DNA of 64,000 nt from Monodelphis domestica (lineage: Eukaryota > Chordata > Mammalia > Didelphimorphia > Didelphidae), in NCBI RefSeq assembly GCF_027887165.1, contig NC_077229.1, positions 367,333,001 through 367,397,000 of the forward strand. The letters run 5' to 3'. Below, piece after piece: positions 26,200-36,974 of this stretch. Numbering within the stretch: the first letter of the stretch is position 1; each line of letters begins with the position of its first letter. The translations under genes were made by a program, and so were the position numbers. The notes below the pieces were generated by a model that saw only the letters and a list, made by a program, of their open reading frames with translations, had not been told where the DNA came from and did no database searches.

Positions 26200-26830
26200 A
26201 TGCTGGGTCAATTAGGTTACTCGGGAGTTTACGTCTCAGCAGGCTTGGCAAAAGTTGGCATTGCCATTCACTGCTTTGTAAAAGGTACTGGGCCTCCAGA
26301 GACATATCCTCCAGACAATTCAAAGCGCACCATGTCAAGTCACCTCTGATTTCTCCTTCATAAAAGCAGGAGAGAATAAATGTAAAGAGGTAAAGAAAAT
26401 AGACGTCTGCTGAAAATCCACACTTTAGTAAGAATGACTTGTGCCTTCTTCCCACCCAGAGGCCTAAAGCAGACATGCAGAAAAGGGTTCCAGTTATCCC
26501 CCTTGGAATCTCTGCTCTGCCCCCAAGCTCTTTCTCAGCAAACAACTAAAAAAGATTCCTTAAGTGCATGTTAAACAGTCAGGATAACTGTGCATGTGCA
26601 TTCTAAGGAAAAGATTACCTTGAGTGTTGCACAGAAACTCCTGTGCCTGCCCTAGAGATTGTTTTGTTCAGCGGATCGATTATACTTGCTTACCTTGTGC
26701 CCAGCTCTGTACTTTCTGCTTGTTTGAGTCTGAATATATTCCTACCTCTGTTTGTTCTTTTTCCTGAACTACGTCTAGCAGCACACATTCTTCTTTTCCT
26801 CCAGTCCAGTGAAATTCATTATTAGGATTT
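26200..26830 (+). mobile_element. LTR-like sequence (candidate)
   Basis: This stretch has more G+C than its surroundings. It has the feel of an endogenous retroviral LTR: a mixed U3-like part, then 'gtttgagtctgaatatattc' where marsupial LTRs often have a 'tctgaataaat' polyadenylation site, then a short pyrimidine-rich U5-like end. I found no TG...CA ends with matching target-site duplication, and no viral gene sequence beside it. The frames 26178-26363 and 26198-26545 (minus) lack recognisable domains. It may instead be unique sequence. Confidence 0.3.
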
Positions 26831-27589
26831 AGGTCCATCTGATTTCCCCTCAAGTCTCTGAATAATGAGAAAACTGAAACTTTTGGGCCTGACTCCTATT
26901 TACAGAGGGAAAAATGACAGGTTTTCACGGGTTATTATAAGATGTTAAGTTTTTGACTATTTAATAAATACAAAATATGAAATTGAGAATCAGTAATACT
27001 TTAGTTAACAGCAGACTTGAGGATTAAATATATCTTTGGAATATTGACCCATCGTTTTCACTGTGGTAAATTAAAACAATCCAAACAAACAACCACCTCT
27101 CTCTGAGAGTCAGTACTAAGAGTGCTCTCTTGTTCATGAGAAAGGTAAAAACTGAATTAACTTCAAATTGGTTCACTTCCTGGGGCTGGATTTAAGCTCT
27201 AGATCCAGAGCCTTCTAATTGGTCCCTGAAGCCTTTGTCCCAAAGAGAGTTATCAAACTCTCTGTGAAATGGATTTTTGAATCTCAGGTTAGCCTTAGGC
27301 AGAAGAAACAAATACTCAGATTTCTCTTCAATGTGGCCCTTTCTACTTTCTTTAAAAGCCCTTTAGACTTAAAAAGCAAGGATTTCTTAATATTTTTTGG
27401 TCATAAGAAAAAGCATTAGCTGCTCTTTCCCTAAGTCAAAAATATAGGTCCTCTATCTTAAGGGAGTTGAGAGGATTTTCAGACCTTTTTAAAGTGAAAG
27501 TAATCTATTTTAAAGCAAACAAACAAACAAACAAACAAAAAAACCCCAACAAATTGGAAATAAGAGAATAAACACACATGGAGTAAAGC
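26831..27589. other. unassigned sequence with a (CAAA)n run
   Basis: No gene recognised. A short (CAAA)n microsatellite sits at 27513-27541. The stretch 27100-27480 is moderately GC-richer but matches nothing that I know. Confidence 0.4.
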
Positions 27590-27740
27590 CTCAATTTGGA
27601 GTCTGAGAATCTAGATTTGGAGCCTGCCTGTATTACTCACTCCCATGACAAAAACTTTTCAAATGTATGGGCTTCAGTTTTCTTATCTAGATGATCTCTA
27701 TATTCTCTATTAGTGTGAAACTCATAATCCAATTCGACCA
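27590..27740 (+). repeat. MIR-type SINE, degraded
   Basis: 'ggagtctgagaatctagatt', 'cctgtattactcactcccat' and 'gggcttcagttttcttatct' follow the sense order of a MIR SINE (box-B part, 'cttactagctgtg' part, 'cctcagtttcctcatctgt' part). Heavily mutated. Confidence 0.55.
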
Positions 27741-27999
27741 ACAACAGTAAACATATGCTACATGAAAAACAACAACAATAACTACATAGTGTTGTAGATG
27801 CATACATAGAAAGGGTACAATTATGTACTCAAATTACATTTTTGAGGATGCATATTTAATGGATAGAGGAAGAAGTCTATGGAGGAATTTAAACAAAAAA
27901 GGAGGGAAAATTAGAGGGAAAATATCTAGGAAAGGGGTCCTTTTTGTTCTTTTTATACATATTGGTTTTGTTTTTTTATTGGTGGAGGGGTTAATTTTG

Positions 28000-28545
28000 T
28001 TTGACCTTTCTTATGGCACAATATAATTCTTTTATAAGCATATACCACAATTGGTTTAGCCTTTCTTCAATTGATGGTTATCTACTGAATTTCCAGATCT
28101 TTGATATGACAAAAAGAGCTGACAAAATATTTTTATAGGTAAGCACATTTCCCCTATCTTTAATCTCTTTAGGATACAGATAGAGTAGGGCTATTGCTAG
28201 GTCAAAGGGTATACAAAGTTTGATGGCCCTTTTGACATGGTTCCAGATTGTTCTCCAGAAGGGTTATATCAATTCCACTAGCAGGGTATTAGTGTCCCAA
28301 TTTTTTTCATGTTCCCTCTAACGTTTATCATTTACCTTCTTTGTCATGTTAGCCAGTGTGATGAGTATGAGGTGGTACATCAGAGTTGTTTTAATGTGCA
28401 TTTCTCTAATTAATAGTAATTCGGAACATTTTTATATGACTAAACCAGTTTTAATTTTTTCATCTGAGAATTGGTTCTTCAAATCCCTTGACCATTTATC
28501 AATTGTGGAATGCTTTGTATTCCTATAAATTAGATTTAGTTGTTT
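28000..28545 (-). mobile_element. LINE-1 ORF2 C-terminal fragment (antisense)
   Basis: On the minus strand this is the L1 ORF2 C-terminal region. Plus-strand landmarks are 'tttcttatggcacaatataa', 'gcatataccacaattggttt', 'tgctaggtcaaagggtatac', 'gttctccagaagggttatat', 'tgtcatgttagccagtgtga', 'gaggtggtacatcagagttg' and 'cccttgaccatttatcaatt'. There is no 3' end and no 5' end, so it is an internal relic. It abuts another antisense L1. Confidence 0.85.
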
Positions 28546-28557
28546 GTATTTAAAAAT

Positions 28558-30510
28558 ATCATTTTTAATAGCAAATCTTCACATAAGTGCTCAGAAGTTA
28601 TATGATCCATTTTTTCTCCCTCACTTCCTCCCTCACCCTCCCAAAGCTGACAAGCAATTCAATCTGGTTTATATGTGTATTAGCACACAAAATATATTTC
28701 CATATTATTCATTTTTGTAAATGTATAATCTTATAAAACCAAAATCCCCAAACATATACCCAAATAAACAAGTAAAGCCATATGTTTTCATCTGCATTCC
28801 TACTCCATCAATTCTTTCTCTGGAGGCAGATAGCTTTCTTTTTCATAAGTCCCTTAGAATTGTCCTGGTTTGTATTGTTGTTAGTAGAAAAGTCTGTCAC
28901 ATTTGATCATTCCATAATATTGTAGTTATTGTATACAATGTTCTCCTTGTTCTGCTTATTTCACTCTACATCAGTTCAACTAGGTCTTTCCAGTTCTTTC
29001 TGAAATCATTTGTTCATCATTCCTTATCACATAATAGTATTAAATCACCATCATATACCACAATTTGTTCATCTATTCCCCAATTGAGGTATATCCCAGT
29101 AGTTTCTGATTTTTTGCCATCACAAAAAAAAAAAATCTTTTTTTTACAAACAATCCTTTCCTATGTTTTAATTGTTTTGGGATACTTACCTAGTGGTGGT
29201 ATTATTGAGTCAAAGGGTATTATTTTAAGCCCTATGGGGATAATTCCAAATTGTCCTCCAGAGTGGTTGAATAAGTTCACAACTACATGAGTAATACATT
29301 AATGTCACAATTTTACCACATTCTTTCCAATACTTATCATTTTTCCTTTATTGTCTTATTGGCAAATATGAGAGGTATAAAGTGTTACCTCAATTTTTCA
29401 TTTCTCTAATAAGATATTTAAAACATTTTCCCAATGTGGTTAATGATAGCTTTGATATCTTCTGAAAACTGCTTATTCATTCTCTATATTTTTGAGAAAT
29501 GAAGTCTTTCAAAGAGAGAATTGATATGAAGATTTTATGCAAGTTTGTCTTTTTAACTTGGTTATATTGCTGTTTTTGTTAAAAAAAAAACTTTTTTAGT
29601 CTAATGCAGTAAAAGATATCTATTTTATATCTCATAATGTCCTCTATTTCTTGTTTTGACCTAAATTCTTTTCTTATCTATAAATTTGACAAGTAAACTA
29701 TTTTATTCTACCCTAATTTGTTTGTGATACTACCCTTTCTTTCTAAATCATGTATCCTTTTGATGTTACCTTTGTAAAAGCTGTGAGGAGTTGTCTATGT
29801 CAAATTTTTGCCATATTGTTTTACAGTTTTCCTATCACTTAATTATTGAATTCTTCCAAAAGTTTGAATTTTGGGGTTTGCCAGATTCTAGGTTACTATG
29901 ATCATTTATCATTGCATGTTGAGTGTGTAATCTATTCCATTGGTCTCCCACTCTATATCTTAGCCAGTACAATTTATAATGTAGTTGGATATCTAGTACA
30001 ATTAAGGTACCTTCGTTCATTTTCTCCAAAGAATTATCTTCATATTTTAGGGAATATATTATTCTAGGTAAATTTTGCTATTAATTTTTCTTCATTTTTG
30101 AAATAATTTTTGAGTAGTTTGATTAGTATGGCATTAAAAAAGTGAATTAATTTAGGAAATGGTGCCATTTTATTATATTGGCTCTGCCTACCCATATGAA
30201 ATTGATATTTCTCTAATTGTTTAAATCTGACTTTATTTGTGTGAAAAGTGTTTTGTGTTCATGATTGTATAGTTCCTGGATTTATTTTGGCATGTAGATT
30301 TCCCAGTATTCTATATTTATTTTAAATGGAATTTCTCTTCCTATCTTTTGTTTCTGCACTTTCTGGGTTTTTGCTGTGAAACACTCTTGATTTATATGAG
30401 TTGATTTTATATTCTGCAACTTTGCTAAAATTGTCAATTGTTTTTATTAGTTTTTTCTCATCGATTCTTTAGTATTCCATTTTTAATTTATATGGTTTGA
30501 TTGAATATTT
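28558..30510 (-). mobile_element. 5'-truncated LINE-1 (antisense), about 1.95 kb
   Basis: Read on the minus strand it holds, from right to left, the segment just after the reverse-transcriptase domain (plus-strand 'cactctatatcttagccagt', 'ttctgcaactttgctaaaat'), then the ORF2 C-terminal domain ('gagtcaaagggtattatttt', 'tgtcctccagagtggttgaa'), then the 3' untranslated part ('ctttctctggaggcagatag') and the pyrimidine-rich 3' end ('ctccctcacttcctccctca'). L1 ORF2 encodes the endonuclease and reverse transcriptase. This copy is full of stops. Its truncated 5' side ends where an LTR-like element begins. Confidence 0.88.
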
Positions 30511-30514
30511 AAAT

Positions 30515-30626
30515 TGGTAGTTGCCAGGGATTTAATTTCTAAATCCCAAAATGAATTACTAAAGTAAAATGTAAATAAGGGTAGTTTATATTTATAATAG
30601 AGAGAAGATGTTAAGGGAGGGAGAAA

Positions 30627-30697
<71 letters not shown>

Positions 30698-31255
30698 CTG
30701 AGTTCCTCTGAACCAGTTAGAAATTCTAAGGCACCAGTCAGGGGAAAGGAGTCTCAAGTCAATGGTCCTTTCTCAGAGGTTCACACCTCCAGAAAGGGCA
30801 AGGAAGAAAGTGAGCCTTTATACTCACCATGGTGATCATCTAAAATTAAGCAGTCTGAGGTCTCCTGCACAAGCTCCTCCAGGGGTCCAGTTCCATAGCC
30901 AACTGTCTTCACTCTGAGCCCAAGTAACTGTTCCTTCAGTTCTATTCTTAGTGACTGCTCTTCACAGTACAAGCCGGAGTGACTGATGAACCTCTATGTG
31001 TCTGTTTCCACTATTTAAAGACCTTTATCTCTTGTGTCACTTCCCTCAAATTTTATGTCTACTAATTACAGCAGACACTCCTCTCCAGGACTACCCATTC
31101 TTTCACATGTGGGTCACAGACCTCCCACTCAATGTATGAAATGGTTGTTCACACCGTTTTATGGTTAAAATATGTAGATCTACTTTAAGTACTGTGTTTA
31201 CATTTAGGGGATTAAAATCTAAAAATAGTCAGGGGATTACAATTTAATCTTCACA
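30515..31255 (-). mobile_element. GA-containing LTR-like element, antisense (copy 1)
   Basis: It opens with 'ttgccagggatttaatttct', continues to a long GA microsatellite and 'cctctgagttcctctgaacc', then a less AT-rich stretch, and ends near 'taatcttcaca'. The same plan recurs at 51.75-52.7 kb. On the minus strand a TATA-like 'tttaaatagtgg' (about 31005-31015) precedes 'gagtataaagg'-type sequence (near 30815), consistent with an antisense LTR. No retroviral gene lies next to it, so it would be a solo LTR. I could not define a target-site duplication. Confidence 0.5.
30628..30694. repeat. (GA)n microsatellite inside LTR-like element
   Basis: More than 30 GA units, uninterrupted. It gives rise to an Arg-Glu repeat frame (30608-30835) that is not a gene. 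Confidence 0.97.
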
Positions 31256-31297
31256 GTAAAGGAAGAGTTATGTACCTTCACTGTTACAATCTTCACA

Positions 31298-31299
<2 letters not shown>

Positions 31300-31338
<39 letters not shown>
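31300..31338. repeat. (TA)n microsatellite
   Basis: About 19 TA units followed by 'gtatatatgtata'. Frames across it give Tyr-Ile runs. Confidence 0.97.
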
Positions 31339-31349
<11 letters not shown>

Positions 31350-31964
31350 ACCCACAGCATACTATCATCTGCAAAGAATATTAACTTTATTTCTCATTGC
31401 CTATTCAAATTCCTTTAATTTCTTCTTTTTTATTAGTACAACTAGCCTTTCAAAGCAGAATTTTTATAATTAATGTGGTCATCCAATATGAGCAGTTGGC
31501 ATTCTTCAAATTTCTGATTATTAGGTAAATACCATGTGCTCTCTGTATGGAAAATATCAATTATCTGGATCATTACTGAAGTTCAGTGATTAGTTTATGA
31601 TGATCACAACAGAAACCATGCTGCCACAAATCACTTAATCATTAAGTTACAAAAGAAGCAAAGACCCTGCTTTAAGATGTATTTTTCAAGAAAATTATAT
31701 GTGGCAAGGTTTTATTTTTGTCAACCATCATGTTTTGAGACAAGACTCGATGAATCTCATTGACTTGAGGAAGGTGATTATTCATAAAAGAATTAAGTTT
31801 TATTTAAATACAATTCAATAGAATGTCATGTTTTCCCTTATTGATTTTTGTTTTGTTTTTAAATTCTGTTGCTATGCTTTTACACAATTTAATAAAACAA
31901 TTCAATTTAGGATCTTATGGCATAGGGGATTGAAACATAAAGGACAGCTTCTGTTGCATGAGGA
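31339..31964. other. unassigned sequence
   Basis: About 600 bp with no named repeat or gene. Confidence 0.4.
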
Positions 31965-32225
31965 ATATTTGTTGTTCAGTTGTTTCAGTTTTATTTAACT
32001 TTTTGTGACCCCCATTTGAGCCCATTCTTGGCAAAGACACTGACATGATTTGCCATTTCCTAATCCATTTTTTAAATAAATGAGACCAATGAGGAAAGCA
32101 GGGTTAAATTACTTGCCCAGGGTCACACAGCTAGTAAATGTATCAGGTCAGATTTGACTCAGATTATTTTCCCTGAATCATGATCTGTCACTGAATCTTT
32201 GTGCCATTGAACTGCCCTGTGAAGA
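31965..32225 (-). repeat. MAR1-type SINE (antisense), near full length
   Basis: It has the tail end 'tgttgttcagttgtttcagt', then 'ctttttgtgacccccatttg', 'cttggcaaagacactgacat', 'gatttgccatttcctaatcc', 'acttgcccagggtcacacag' and 'ctagtaaatgtatcaggtca'. The terminal 'ttgttgttcagt' is the complement of an 'actgaacaacaa' RTE-type tail. Confidence 0.93.
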
Positions 32226-32354
32226 ATATAATACCTGTGCAGTCAACCAGTTTTACTTAGGTTAAATAAGTTACAGATATGGCTATCAAGTAATTTATAT
32301 CCTAACAGAAATTTGGTGGACATATGACAAGTACATAATATCATAATGATTAAC

Positions 32355-32480
32355 CTTTTGACAGTATTTCAATGTTTGCAAAGCAGTTTATATGTATTAA
32401 TTTATGTAATCATTAAAATAACTGTGAAATCATTTTTACAGTTATTATTTACATTTTACAAATACATCAAGTATTTTGCT
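32355..32480 (-). repeat. MIR-type SINE fragment (antisense)
   Basis: 'tttgcaaagcagtttatatg' and 'taatcattaaaataactgtg' followed by 'tttacattttacaaata' match the antisense end of a MIR-type SINE ('gcaaagcgctttacatgtat' and so on). Confidence 0.7.
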
Positions 32481-32722
32481 ATTATTACATAATTACTTAA
32501 CATCAGAAACCCTGTTAATACATATAGCTTTCCAGGGTAAAAACCCAATACCCTTTTCACTCCAGTATGCTAAATCTACATATTCAAGGCAGAATGTCAT
32601 ACAAAGAATTAATATAGATTTAATAATAAAAGATTTTTGAGACCTGCAATCATATTCAGATAATAGGAATAGGAATGACTTCACAGAGGATTTGGTCCAC
32701 AAATTGAACATTCTGTTAAGGC

Positions 32723-33974
32723 ACAAATTGTATTTTATTTACTTTTATTATTTGGAAATTTTTATTTAATTAATTAATTTAGAATATTTTCCCATGGTTA
32801 CAAGATTCATGTCCTTTCCCTCCACTCCCCCCACCCTGCTCCCATAGTCACTGTGCAATTCCACTGGGTTTTACATATGTCATTGATCAAGATCTATTTC
32901 CATATTATTGATATTTGCACTAGGGTGATCATTTAAATTCTACATCCCCAATCGTATTCCCATCAACCCATGTGATCAAGCAATTGTTTTTCTTCTGTGT
33001 TTCTATTCCCACAGTTCTTTCTCTGAATGTGGATAGCATTCTTTCTCAGAATTGTCCTGGATCATTGCATTGCTACTAGTAGAGAAGTCCATTATATTCG
33101 ATTGTGCCACAGTGTATCAGTCTCTGTGTATAATGTTCTCCTGGTTCTGCTCCCTTCACTCAGCATCACTTCCTAGAGGTTGTTCCAGTTCACATGGAAT
33201 CCCTCCAGTTCATTATTCCTTTTAGCATAATAGTATTCCAACACTAACATATACCACAATTTGTTCAGCTATTTCCCAATTGAAGGGTATCCCCTTATTT
33301 TCCAATTTTTGCCACCACATAGAGTGAATATATAAATATTTTTATGCAAGTATTTTTCCTTATGATCTCTTTGGGTTATAAACCCAGCAGTAGTATGACT
33401 GGATCAAAGGGTAGACAGTTTTTTTAGTACCCTTTGGACATAGTTCCAAATTGCCAACAAGAATTGTTGGACCAATTCACAACTCCAGCAGCAACGTATT
33501 AATGTACTAATATTGCCACATGCCTTCCAACATTTATTACTTTCCCTGGCTGTCATGTTAGCCAATCTGCTAGGTGTGAGGTGGTACCTCAGAGTTGTTT
33601 TGATTTGAATTTCTCTTATTATAAGAGATTTAGAACACATTTTCATGACCTTATTATTAATTCTGATTTCTTCATCTGAAAATTGCCTATTCATGTCCCT
33701 TGACCATTTATTAATTGGGGAGTGGCTTGAATTTTTGTACAATTGACTTAGCTCATTATAAATTTGGGTATTTAGACCTTTGTCAGAGATTTGTGTTATA
33801 AAGCTTTTTTTTCCCCAATTTGTTGCTTCCCTTCTAATTTTGGTCACATTGTTTTTTTGTTTTTTTTTTTTGTACAAAACCTTTTTAACTTAATGTAATC
33901 AAAATTATTCATTTTACATTTTGTAACATATATAACTCTTGCTAGGTATTAAAGTCTTTCAAAAGGGACAAATT
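32723..33974 (-). mobile_element. 5'-truncated LINE-1 (antisense) with probable 7-bp target-site duplication
   Basis: The minus strand reads 3' end (plus 'ttttcccatggttacaagat', 'caattccactgggttttaca') up to the ORF2 C-terminal domain. An open frame of 157 codons (33404-33877, minus) keeps [41 protein letters not shown] and the Cys-rich 'CWKACGNISTLIRCCWSCE' segment, all typical of L1 ORF2. ACAAATT occurs at 32723-32729 and 33968-33974, flanking the T-rich tail and the truncation point; 7 bp in AT-rich DNA is suggestive only. Confidence 0.88.
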
Positions 33975-34330
33975 TTAAAACACATAAACAGTTGTTTAAA
34001 GAATGTGTTAAAGGAATGACGAATGTATTGAGGAAACTTGGAAAGAGTCAAATGAAATAAGGGGACACTGAATAACCTAGTCTATATAAAAAAGTAGATA
34101 TATATCACAACCAAACATCTTTGAATTCAATTTCAAATAAATCAATAACAGTAATTTTAATTTTATGCCCAACAGGATTTTTTTTGGTAGAAAAGAAGAG
34201 AAAAAAAGATGAAGATGATGATACTGAAAAAGATTTGTCATTCTTCCACTTACATAACTTCAACATTTTACTCTTAATCTTAATTATCCCAGGTATCCAG
34301 TTAATTCTTATATTAATTTTTTGAGGTCTA
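33975..34330. other. unassigned sequence
   Basis: No named feature. A 67-codon frame (34121-34324) begins with a Lys/Asp-rich part and ends hydrophobic; nothing about it suggests a real gene. Confidence 0.4.
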
Positions 34331-34334
34331 CAGT

Positions 34335-34565
34335 ATCTCCTACTCTCCCATTAGGTAACATTCTCACTACTGGTTTAGTCATGACTTTTTTTTTAGAAGC
34401 CCCTTCCCTCTCTCATTGATGATTGTAATAGTCTCCCAAATGATCTCTGTATTTCATGTATCTCTCCCTCTATAATTTAACTGCTACTTGCCAACAAAGT
34501 GATTTGCCTTATTTACTCATCTGATCATGTCACTCCCTCACAGAATGAACAACTTCCTCAAGAAA
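34335..34565 (+). repeat. L2 LINE fragment
   Basis: 'cattgatgattgtaatagtc' and 'tcccaaatgatctctgtatt', then 'ctgatcatgtcactccctca', reproduce the L2 order ('cctggattactgcaacagcctcctaa', 'gatctttctaaaatgcaaatctgatcatgtcactcc' in the family). This is the C-terminal end of the L2 reverse-transcriptase ORF, long dead. Confidence 0.78.
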
Positions 34566-34569
34566 CAAC

Positions 34570-34930
34570 TATTATTGCTGTGATGACTAGAATTTTTGAG
34601 AGACTGACTCCAGATAAGAAAATCAATTTATTCATCAGGCTATCAATAACCAATAAATTAATGGTCAGTGATCTCTCTCAGTGAACAAAAATTAGGATAG
34701 TCCCCCTATTCCCTTGGGCAAATCCATAAATATTTGGGGAGCCCATTATTCAATTCCTGTCTTGATTATACCATGATATCTGTGACTGGGGACTGTCCAA
34801 TAAATAGGGGATCCATCAAAATTCTCAACCCCTCTTCATGCCCTGCTTAATGATGGTTAGTCATATAATTGGTTACTTGACCTCCAATGACTAGGGAGAT
34901 AAATCAAGTTCTATCCAGTCAAAATTGTAC
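34570..34930 (-). mobile_element. possible LTR-like insertion next to L2
   Basis: The L2 text breaks off near 34560 and is replaced by about 360 bp of different composition running from 'tgatgactagaatttttgag' to 'ttgtactcatgtaatg'. It carries a minus-strand AATAAA (plus 'tttatt' near 34627). A solo LTR is a fair guess, but no terminal duplication could be matched. Confidence 0.25.
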
Positions 34931-35441
34931 TCATGTAATGTTTCTTTTTTAAAATATAATTAATTATTTTGTTTGTTACATATCGATATTCATATAACTC
35001 CTTCCCTCACTCCCTCCCCATATTGGGTAAGAAAAAGATATACATATATATTGTTGGTTGTCTTTTATTTTAACATCATCCCTGTGACCTGGAAGGTCAT
35101 ATATTACTGAGTAAATTCAGATATAAACATGTCTTCAGAGAAAGGAAGTTAGAGAACTAAGGAACCAATGAAATAGGAAAATGATTCCATAGGCATTTTC
35201 CCTCCTGGGCAGCACAGGCAAATTTAGAAACTATGATTCGTTCCTGAGATGTGATATGTGAGAGATAATGGATGAAGAAAAAAAGCTTCTAAGGGGAGAC
35301 TCACCAGGAAGTGGAGGTCTTTGACATGAGCATAGAGAGCAGAATGGACCCTTGTCAGAGTTCAGCTAGAAGCCCATAAATGGCAACTATACATTAGAAA
35401 ATTAAGTATCTCTCTAAATCTCTCCTACTTTACCCTCTCTT

Positions 35442-35472
<31 letters not shown>

Positions 35473-35473
35473 G

Positions 35474-35527
<54 letters not shown>

Positions 35528-35650
35528 TTACTTTGACTTAATAAAGTTATTAAGCTACAACCAGCTTCATAATTTTAGATGCTACAATATAAAATTATGG
35601 CTTACTTATTTCTGTTAATTAGTTCTTTCTTTGAGACTGATATACACAAG
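34931..35650 (+). other. unassigned region containing the ACT array
   Basis: The first 100 bp resemble a decayed antisense L1 3' end ('ccttccctcactccctcccc'). The rest (35050-35590) has a possible plus-strand polyadenylation signal after the array ('cttaataaagttattaagct', 35538-35557) and could be an LTR. I cannot place it in a family. Confidence 0.3.
35442..35531. repeat. (ACT)n microsatellite
   Basis: About 29 trinucleotide units over 90 bp with one 'ctgct' interruption near 35472 and a decayed 'actattact' end. Confidence 0.97.
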
Positions 35651-35659
35651 CCATTCTTC

Positions 35660-35822
35660 AAATAATATTCCTGTTACTGTATACAAAGTTCTCTTGGTTC
35701 TACTGATTTCACTCTTCGAAATTTCATGTAGATCTTTCAGTGTTTTTCCAAAATTAATCTGTTTACTCCTTCTCATGGTGTAATAGTATTCCATCACAAT
35801 CATATACTACAACTTGTTTCTG
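35660..35822 (-). mobile_element. LINE-1 ORF2 C-terminal scrap (antisense)
   Basis: Minus-strand frame 35615-35803 holds MEYYYTMRRSKQINFGKTLKD and SEISRTKRTLYT, the very C-terminus of L1 ORF2 (equivalent to the EYYCA... and ...QSERTRTRRTYT blocks at 40015-40272). No 3' untranslated end remains. Confidence 0.85.
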
Positions 35823-36089
35823 AATAAGAGGTACAAGGATTTAATTCTGCTTCAGACAGATCCTCCCAAGTTAAACTATTTCTTATTTACTGAATAAGAT
35901 AAAACCATAAACTCCCTCCTGAGTAAAATAAACCCAGGCTCTAGGGTAGGGCATGGGGTTCCTAAGAAAAAAGAAATGAGTAATGAGCTCAAGGAACTCA
36001 TTTTTTCCTTTGATTAAAAACCCTGATATAGATATAATTTAATATATTAAAATAAATACTCTAATCATTAAGATAAATCACAAACCTCT

Positions 36090-36270
36090 CAATTTTCCTG
36101 TTGAAATCTTACACAGTCTTATTCTAACCTACCTTTCAATGTTCATTACCCCTTATTTCCCTTATATTCAAGCAAGCAAAATTGACTTTTTTCTCCATTC
36201 CTTCCCAAACATGCTCCATCTTTCATCTCCATACATTTTCAATGGCTATTTGACTTAACTATAATATGAT
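36090..36270 (+). repeat. L2 LINE fragment
   Basis: 'acagtcttattctaacctac' and 'ctttcaatgttcattacccc', then 'cttcccaaacatgctccatc', fit the sense L2 order just 3' of the 'ccctccacaatctggctcc' segment. Diverged. Confidence 0.6.
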
Positions 36271-36304
36271 CTTTTTCAACTCCATCTCACAGTATCTCTT
36301 CTTT

Positions 36305-36480
36305 TCAATTCAATTGAATCAACATTTACTAAGCACCAACTATGTGCTAGAAATACTGCTAAGTGCTGGGGATATAATAAAAAGAAATGTAATTTCTGCC
36401 TTCATGGAATTTATAATCTAATGAGTAGACTGTATAGAAAAGAGGCAAGAAAAGGAATAGAGGAGAATAGGCTCAGAATT
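36305..36480 (-). repeat. L2 LINE 3' end (antisense)
   Basis: 'gaatcaacatttactaagca', 'ccaactatgtgctagaaata', 'ctgctaagtgctggggatat' and 'cttcatggaatttataatct' are the complement of the L2 3' terminus. It lies 35 bp from a sense L2 piece, so two separate old copies, or one rearranged copy, face each other. Confidence 0.85.
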
Positions 36481-36974
36481 ATCTTGTTTCAAGGATGTGA
36501 AACCAGAACAGGATTACAGTTACAAAGTCATGTGAATTAGTCAAGTTTTACTTCTCTGTAGTGTTTGATATTGTATCTTATAGCTCTCCAATTGTCAAGG
36601 AGAGGAGGCTGAGGGAGGTGATGCCAATCAAGGTTTCGATTAGCTGAATAGAATTGAGATTAGAAGTGATCAATTTAAAGAGGGACAGTAATATTTTATG
36701 ATGGAATTGAAAGCAGTAAGAGGAACAGATATAAAGTATCTCCTGTAGTACCTAATATAGTGCTCTTCAAAGAAAAGACACTTAAATGTTGAATGAGTAA
36801 AAATGAGAAGACTCTCTCTTTTGAATTTGAATGGAGAAATATTTCATATAAAGATGAAAGAAGAAAATCTAGTGCTTGTAAGAATGGGTTTAATAGATCA
36901 AGAGAAGTTCACAATCAAGATATTTCTCAAGGATATTCATTAAATAGAGACAAATGTGTTAAGCCAAGATTGTT
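36481..36974. other. unassigned sequence
   Basis: About 490 bp with no named repeat. A 61-codon frame (36793-36978) is charged and unremarkable. Confidence 0.4.

Noticed and set aside
30608..30835. 75-codon frame with a long Arg-Glu repeat
   Set aside because: A translation of the (GA)n microsatellite inside an LTR-like element, not a charged-repeat protein.
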